64,000 nucleotides of DNA from Mortierella alpina (lineage: Eukaryota > Mortierellomycota > Mortierellomycetes > Mortierellales > Mortierellaceae), in NCBI GenBank assembly GCA_029449245.1, contig JANATF010000005.1:2542001-2606000 (forward strand), read 5' to 3'. The notes under the pieces were generated by a model, which saw only the letters and a list, made by a program, of their open reading frames with translations, was not told where the DNA came from and searched no databases. A program made the translations under genes and the position numbers. This document shows positions 58,819-64,000 of the stretch, piece after piece. Position 1 is the stretch's first letter, and the number at the start of each line of letters is the position of its first letter.

Positions 58819-60969
58819 CCTGCTGTTGTTCGTACTAGGTGGCAGTGGGCGAGCGAGGGCCAAGAAGGGGGAGTTCAAAGGTGGTGTAGGGTGGAGTAGG
58901 GAAGGAACGACCGAGGGTAAAGAAGGAAAAAAAACTGAGGCACCACGAGGGGATTTATAAGTGATTCAGTGATACTGTCGTCCCCCCATCCTCATGCACC
59001 TGGAAGCAGCCGAACGCACAAAGGGTGGGTGGCCTTAGCTCTTCTTTTAGCATGGCGTGTGTGGAGAGATTGTCGAGAATGAACAAAAGTCGTATCTTGT
59101 CCTGTAGTGTTTTAGCATCGAGTCGTTTTTCAGCTTCTTTACCGCAGGCGCATCTGTCAGGACGATACCAAGGTGGTTATCTTGCCACTTTCATTCATTT
59201 TCGTCGTGTTCAAAGTGAGAGTCGTCGTGGTGTACCAGAGAATTGATGATCCATTAGACTCGCTTCAAGGGATATACGATCTAGCAAGTGAGATAATGCG
59301 CTGCGGGATAATAGGTATGCATCTGCGGGAACAAAGCGACATCTGTCTGAACACAAGATTATCGTTCTTTGCAGCTGTTCAACAAAGGCCACAGTGCACA
59401 CGCTAGAAAAAGCCCCATCCGTCGTCGCTTGCATTTCCGATCTCCTATGAATGGCACCAGTTTGTTTCATGCCACGCCTTCAAAGTCGACGACGAAGCTA
59501 TATCCGTCGTTTCACTGGCCGCCAAGGCAACACGAGCAATAAGGGGTTGCATCCTAGGTCCTGGGCGCAACCCAGCGCATGGGTCATGCAAGGTTAGAGT
59601 TTGGAGTACAATCTGACAATCATCGATCATACCGACGCTGCAACACCAGCCAGCCCACAGGTAGCTTCTTTGGGATGTGCAGCTAGCGTGGGCGCAAAGA
59701 GTCATGCGGCAAGCAAAAGCTCGGATCCGCAGTATGCTTGCCTCTTGCGCCTCCCTTATCATGAGCGGCCTGTAGAGCTCCTTGATTGAAGGCTTGAGAA
59801 GACATTACAAGCCTTTCCGCCAGCACTCTTACACTCTTGGCCTTTTGCACTTGGATCGGAAGAGCGACACGAGACCAAGCTGTAGGCTTTTCAAGGGGGT
59901 TGGACGGGGAGCGGTTGGATGCAGACCTCATAGCTGTTGCTCAGTTGCCCAGTTGCGCACTCAACCTGTCCAGCGCTGCCAGGCGCACACACGAACACAC
60001 AAGTACGCTCAGCCTGGTTTAAAGCGCCCCTGCCACGCCACTTTCCACGGATGAGATCAACACTTCAAAGAGCTTCAAAGAACATACTTCTCACACCCAA
60101 CGCTCGCACCCATAACTATACTGATTGCTCCAATCTACCCTCGGATGATGGCAGAGCCCACCTTGTATCCATGGGTCAGGTATCACTCTTGTTGCGCAAC
60201 TGTCTGTCAGAGTTTCGCATGATACAGCCGACTTGTTCATGGTGTTCGTTTTTGCCTGGCTCGCGTTTGTCATCTTGACTTCAGAGCGTCTCATACGTAT
60301 GTATGATCTCAGCAGCTCACTCACTACGTCGAGTTCCTCGCTATACGGTCGCTTGGATAGACATGCATATAGGGTACGCATAGTCTATACCGTGGGGACA
60401 GGCGACATGATCCAGATATAGTCTATGTCTAAAATGCTTCGAGCGATCGAGGCAAGCGCGCGTGCAGCGGGCTCTGAACCTTCTTGGCAAGATCGGAGTA
60501 AGCCTGTTTTTTTCTTTGCCACGGATACAACCAAAAGCAGAGTGACGAAGGCGTGAAACTTTGACCAGTACACACAGTAGTATGTAGTTCATAGTTCAGA
60601 AACTTTAATTATGATCTATGATTTGGATCACGTGATGACGTGGTATTTCATGTGAATCACTCATTGGAGCATGAAATACTTTTCGGTTTCTCATGTCATT
60701 ATCATGATTGACCATGAAAATACAAGTATCTCTTCGAATTTGACAGGTACGCGTATTGCTTAACCATGGCACCTTTCAAAAAACAAAGTCTGGAGTCCTC
60801 AAATTGAGGTAACCTCTTTAATTATTGATCATGTCGTTGACGAGCGTAATTGCAGTAGCTAGCAGCTACTCAGATTAGTTCTGACATGCGATGATCTAAG
60901 AACTCAATGTCCAAAGGGCGGGTTTTTGAGAGCTCAATGGGGTAAGCATCAATGGTGTATCTGTAATGA
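58819..60969. other. Gene-free spacer beside the Crypton
   Basis: No frame here is supported. A TATAAAT for the UNC93-like gene lies at 58956-58962 (minus strand). Near the right end are a palindrome ATCACGTGAT (60627-60636) and a perfect 10-base inverted repeat (60643-60679). The left boundary of the Crypton element must lie somewhere before 60969, but I cannot place it. Confidence 0.5.
60643..60679. repeat. Short perfect inverted repeat
   Basis: gtatttcatg at 60643-60652 is the exact reverse complement of catgaaatac at 60670-60679, with 17 bases between. A further palindrome, ATCACGTGAT, lies at 60627-60636. Both are about 300 bases beyond the Crypton stop codon. Confidence 0.8.
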
Positions 60970-63920
60970 CTACTCTTCCACTCTAGCTTCAGATCTACTC
61001 CCTCTCGTAACGAGAAGGTAATGCTGGTTTAAAGTAACGCCGCTGTTTAAATGTCTCGTCAAATAGTCCAGGGTTCGCGTCTCCTTTTCGTCCAACGTTC
61101 CGCCCTCGGTGTCGTTCAAGATCATTTTTAAAACGGAGAACACGATCGCCTTCTTGAACGAAAAAGTCTTGGTTACTGTGTTGCCACCTCCCTTGCGCCA
61201 CCTCGCCTTGAAGGTCTTATTTAGAATCCAGAGCGATGGTCGCCCCTCCACTCCTTGGAACCACTCATCCCAGTGTCGCTGAAGCGGCGCACTTCGAGGC
61301 AACATGGTAGGGTCTACATCCTCAATATTCCTAGGCGAAATTTGTGCATATCGAGATGCCAATTGCGTCTCCAACGCGACAAGTCTCTCCTCCCACGTTA
61401 GGCCTCTAGAAATCATGGCAACTGCAGGCTCGATTGGACCCTGAGGCTCCGTGTGGCCTTGTCCCAGATGAATCGGACCCTGCTCTGGCGGTTGCTGTTC
61501 TTCGGGCTGGCCTTGCTGCTCAGGCTGACCCTGTTTCCTAGGATGGCCTTGCTGTTGCTGTTGCTGTTGTTGAACTTGCGGGCTTCGTCTTTCGCGCCGT
61601 GCAGCCCGTACCATATTCCCTCCCATTTTCTCCATAATCTCTCCCATCCTCTCCATAAACTCGTATACACGATCCAAGGACTGCCCGTCGGCGGCCACTT
61701 TGCTGGTTATCTGCTGAACCACGTTATCAGCAAGCTTTGTCAGCTGCTGTATGGCATCGGTGTTTGCTTGAAGAGTATGGTCAACGCGCTGGACAGACGA
61801 GTGCACCGTGCGGAACTCGTTGTGGATAGCAGGTGCGTTGGCAAGAAGGCTGTCCTCCATTGGCGATTTCACAATTCTCATGTTGTTGCCCAAGTCCTCT
61901 CTGAATTTTCTGAATAGAGGGTTTTCGAGGCTGAACGCGGGGTGGCGAAAGACTCCGTGATCTTCATAACGAAACGGTGCATCAAGGAGTTCCATCAAAG
62001 CGACGGCGTCCTGTAGAAGGACCTTTCGTAAATGAGTCAAGAGAAACAGCATGCGCACGTATCGGACGTCCTTGCCGGTAATCTTGATCCGCGTCTCAAC
62101 TGGTCGGTTATCGTACATATTCTTGTCCAGCATCAAGTTTTCAGTCCACTGGAGCCAATCCGCAGGGCTTTCGGTCCGCTCGGCAAAGTCCTCGACAAAC
62201 GGAAACAGCATCCTCTGAAGCGCAACAGGCGGAAGAATAGTACCCCGCGCGAGCCACAGTCGTTCCCCTGGGAGTGTGCAGCCAGCCATCTTGCTGGGAA
62301 CGTCGTCAGAGATCCTGGACAGGTAATGAGTTGATACACGACCTTTACCCCAGCCGCCATGGTTTTCGATCGAAGCAATATCAGCACCAGCATCCTGGGC
62401 ATGGCGAGAACCAGTGCCTCGTGCCACATGGGTTTTCTTCTTGGACACCACTCCCGCAGCGTTGAAGAGTGCTTTGACCGTCGCATAATGAGCACCAGAT
62501 GAAAACCCCTTGAAGGCAAATCTTCCAAGCATTAGATAAAGCTTGAACCAATTCGGATCATCGAATGGAAGATCGCCAGGATCCTATCATAGATTTGAGA
62601 AGATCATGATTAAGCAAGATTGCAGGGTGCCTCATAGTATCATAGTGAAGGTAATTACACATAGTATACATACCATCCACATCTCGAGCAAATAGAGCGC
62701 AAGCGCGCCTACAGGACATATTTCTACGTCCTTGTTACGAACAACGACGCCATAATTCTCCTTGCCCTCGCGGTTCGTCTTCCCCTGCAGCATGGAGAGG
62801 GTGACGCCCAGGGAGTAATGTCCATCTTGACTGTTGTGCCGAAACATGTAAGAGGATATATCACATAGCGTGGCCATCCTCATGTTCTCGCCGCGACACA
62901 TCATGAAATGAAGCCAGCAGATGTCGAGCCGATCGCGTAGAGAATTCCGTTTACGCTGACCCTTCTTTCCGACCACCACGAAGCTCCGGACCCATGCTGC
63001 TCTCAAAAGCTGGCGAAGTGAAGCCGACGTGTTGCCTTGAACCAGACTTACGCTGCCAATGTCTTTAGCTGCCTTGACGCGGGAGAGTCGGTTCTCGTAG
63101 ACGTCCTTAACGACGGCTAGGCACTTGCGAGGGTTTGGGTACGACTGCAGCGTCATCGTAGGATAAGCCGGGTCGGCGCATTGTTGATTATAGAGGTTCA
63201 CGAGGCACTTGATATACATGTCGACTGTCTGACCTGAAGGAGGGACCAGTTTGATGGAGGCACCTCGCTTACTATTGCCACGATTGTCAGCGCGAACGCG
63301 TAGAGGCTCGATGCCTTTCTCCGGATCTGGATGTTCGGCAATGTTCTCCTCCATGTATCTTGAAGCTCGTTCCGGGATAACGCATGTATCGGGATAGTTG
63401 CGACGATTGCACCATGCCTTTGACGAGGAGCGAAATATGAAGATGCATGCCAAATACTTGTTTGAGTGAAGGCGTACAAACGAAAGCTCTCAAACCTACC
63501 ACCCAGTGGCGCTCATAGCGAAGGTATTGGTTGATGGTGCTGGATGATAGCGTGGTTTGACGCGCCTCACTGCTTCTTTGTAAGATGGCGGCCTCCGCCA
63601 TCTTGTTCGCGATATCGAGTTCTCGTTGAGCTTCCATTTGAGCTTTATATTCAGCCAGTCGAGGAAGGGATGGAGGTTCCATGAGCGAGGACCCTGAGGA
63701 ACTAGACATGCGCATAGCCTCCTTCTGCGCCCTGAATTCTTGTAGCGTTGGAAGACTAGCAGTCGCAGGTGCCCTGGAGAGTAGTTGTTACCAAAAGCAT
63801 CTTGTCGCTTTCTGCTTTCCAAGTGCTTTCCTCCAAATAAAACACTTACTGGGAGCTCTCAGCGACAACTTCTTTGCCTTTAGGAGCTCGTGAGGAGTTC
63901 GCACGCGTGGCTCCAGGCAT
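60970..63920 (-). mobile_element. Intact Crypton tyrosine-recombinase transposon gene
   Basis: Four exons in transcript order are 63850..63920, 63500..63773, 62674..63456 and 60970..62583. All splice phases agree, giving 913 residues without a stop. Residues 115-470 are the tyrosine recombinase / Ndc10-domain-2-like part: LDICWLHFMMCRGENMR (R303), CPVGALALYLLEMW, THVARGTGSRHAQ (H428 and R431), IENHGGWGKG (H451, W454) and STHYLS (nucleophile Y463). A coiled segment and a Gln-rich run (QQQQQQQQGHPRKQGQ) follow. A GCR1_C-type DNA-binding domain lies near 800-865 (LQRHWDEWFQGVEGRPSLWI, ARWRKGGGN). Recombinase plus GCR1_C is the hallmark of fungal Cryptons, which move by site-specific recombination through a circular form. 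With every key residue present, the copy could be active. The outer end may lie beyond base 64000. Confidence 0.92.
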
Positions 63921-64000
63921 TTGGAGCGAAATGGCAGCGAATGAGAAAGTGGATGGGCGAAGGTAATGGTGATGAGCGTTGGCCGAAAGCCATGTTTTGG

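Noticed and set aside
1-64000. tRNA, rRNA and snRNA genes
   Set aside because: I looked by eye for tRNA B-box motifs and ribosomal sequence and found none I could support. A covariance-model search would be needed to exclude small RNA genes.

Overview
The window looks like fungal nuclear DNA, most probably from an early-diverging filamentous fungus of the Mortierella type. The reasons are many short GT-AG introns (mostly 50-260 bases) in conserved genes, compact intergenic spaces alternating with gene-poor stretches, serine- and glutamine-rich disordered proteins, a GT10 fucosyltransferase, a carotenoid oxygenase and a Crypton tyrosine-recombinase element. The lineage is inferred from gene content only. 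There are no operons, CRISPR arrays or bacterial signals. I joined exons by hand, requiring splice sites and reading phase to agree. Sixteen protein genes are supported, plus one transposable element gene.

Region 1-12.4 kb: a gene-free stretch, then a KAR9/GAS2-like cytoskeletal linker (3902-7199, +), a RAB3GAP2-like subunit (7540-10789, +) and the ribosome-biogenesis factor EBP2 (11121-12371, -). Region 12.7-22.1 kb: a thioredoxin with an apparent one-base frameshift, a roughly 1-kb foldback element, a four-exon carotenoid oxygenase (-) and a long F-box-like protein (-). The stretch from 22.1 to 26 kb holds no gene I can support.

Region 26-49.2 kb is dense and conserved: an otubain deubiquitinase (-) whose catalytic cysteine sits on an 18-base exon, the phosphoinositide phosphatase SAC1 (-, 12 exons), 2-oxoglutarate dehydrogenase E1 (+), a TBC RabGAP (+, 11 exons), a leucine-rich-repeat protein (+), a GT10 fucosyltransferase (+), a small Tim17-like membrane protein (-) and an Aro8-type aminotransferase (-).

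Region 51-64 kb, all on the minus strand: a 1313-residue CCHC zinc-knuckle coiled-coil protein, a small WW protein with a predicted N-myristoylation signal and a GC-AG intron, an UNC93-like transporter, and an intact Crypton recombinase (913 residues) whose outer end may lie beyond the window.

The genes do not form one pathway. Several serve membrane traffic (RAB3GAP2-like, TBC RabGAP, SAC1, fucosyltransferase), others mitochondrial or central metabolism (KGD1, aminotransferase, Tim17-like). The most unusual items are the intact Crypton, the otubain microexon, the myristoylated WW protein, the KAR9/GAS2 combination, the fucosyltransferase with its membrane segment at the C-terminal end, and the frameshifted thioredoxin beside a foldback element.
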